DNA from: Acidobacteriota bacterium
Lineage (GTDB): Bacteria > Acidobacteriota > Vicinamibacteria > Vicinamibacterales > Fen-181
Reading direction: 5' to 3'
DNA length: 13,244 nucleotides
NCBI GenBank assembly: GCA_021779795.1
Contig: JAJXZZ010000030.1
Coordinates: forward strand, 1 to 13,244
Shown: piece after piece, positions 13,194 to 13,244 of the stretch
How positions within the stretch are numbered: the first letter of the stretch is position 1
How the letters are laid out: every line of letters begins with the position of its first letter
Notes under the pieces: model-generated
Seen by the model: only the letters and a program-made list of their open reading frames with translations
The model's database searches: none
Told to the model about the DNA's origin: nothing
Made by a program: the position numbers and the translations under genes

Positions 13194-13244
13194 CCGGCCG
13201 CCGGGGCGCCACGTCCGCCGCCCCGGGCCGGGCCGCGGCCGTCC

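Overview
The window is a GC-rich bacterial chromosome segment carrying eleven protein genes. Nothing in it looks like a prophage, plasmid or transposon. Three features point to Acidobacteriota, probably a Vicinamibacteria-like lineage. One is a secreted protein with the VWFA-related 'acidobacterial' domain (TIGR03436 type). The second is a DUF6335 protein. The third is the style of the intergenic repeats. This assignment is an inference from gene content; no rRNA is present.

Layout. (1) Positions 1-5682 hold the widely conserved housekeeping neighbourhood rluB (5' end cut off), cmk, rpsA and an IHF-beta/HU gene, all on the + strand. Two minus-strand genes interrupt it: a membrane-anchored alpha/beta hydrolase (665-1852) and a DUF6335 protein (2729-3265). 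(2) Positions 5709-6504 hold a HIT-family nucleotide hydrolase/phosphorylase facing a 69-residue heavy-metal-associated (CopZ-like) protein. (3) Positions 6693-7859 (minus) hold a short/branched-chain acyl-CoA dehydrogenase, divergent from the secreted VWFA-related protein at 7886-9991. (4) Positions 10004-13105 (minus) hold a 1033-residue exported protein that joins a gluzincin-type HExxH metallopeptidase domain, a TolB/PD40-like beta-propeller and an Omp85-like outer-membrane barrel.

The genes mainly form an rRNA-modification, CMP-kinase, ribosomal protein S1 and nucleoid-protein block. Only rpsA has a clear sigma70-like promoter, at 3286-3315, and ihfB and the HIT gene are probably read through from it. 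The remaining genes look like independent units.

The most unusual content is non-coding. Five compact repeat elements sit exactly at gene ends: 639-680, 1881-2020, 5200-5293, 6195-6304 and 6522-6694. Three are periodic at 7 bp and built as two inverted arms. They share short modules with one another, so they look like mosaics of one family. One consists of a pair of facing palindromes with a TGA at each centre, and these TGAs are the stop codons of the two convergent genes. One is a 173-bp element with inverted ends and three roughly 20-bp repeats in each arm, and it ends inside the stop codon of the acyl-CoA dehydrogenase. The repeats therefore supply stop codons and C-terminal residues to neighbouring genes. 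No tRNA, rRNA, CRISPR array or transposase was found, and no gene-free stretch exceeds 300 bases.
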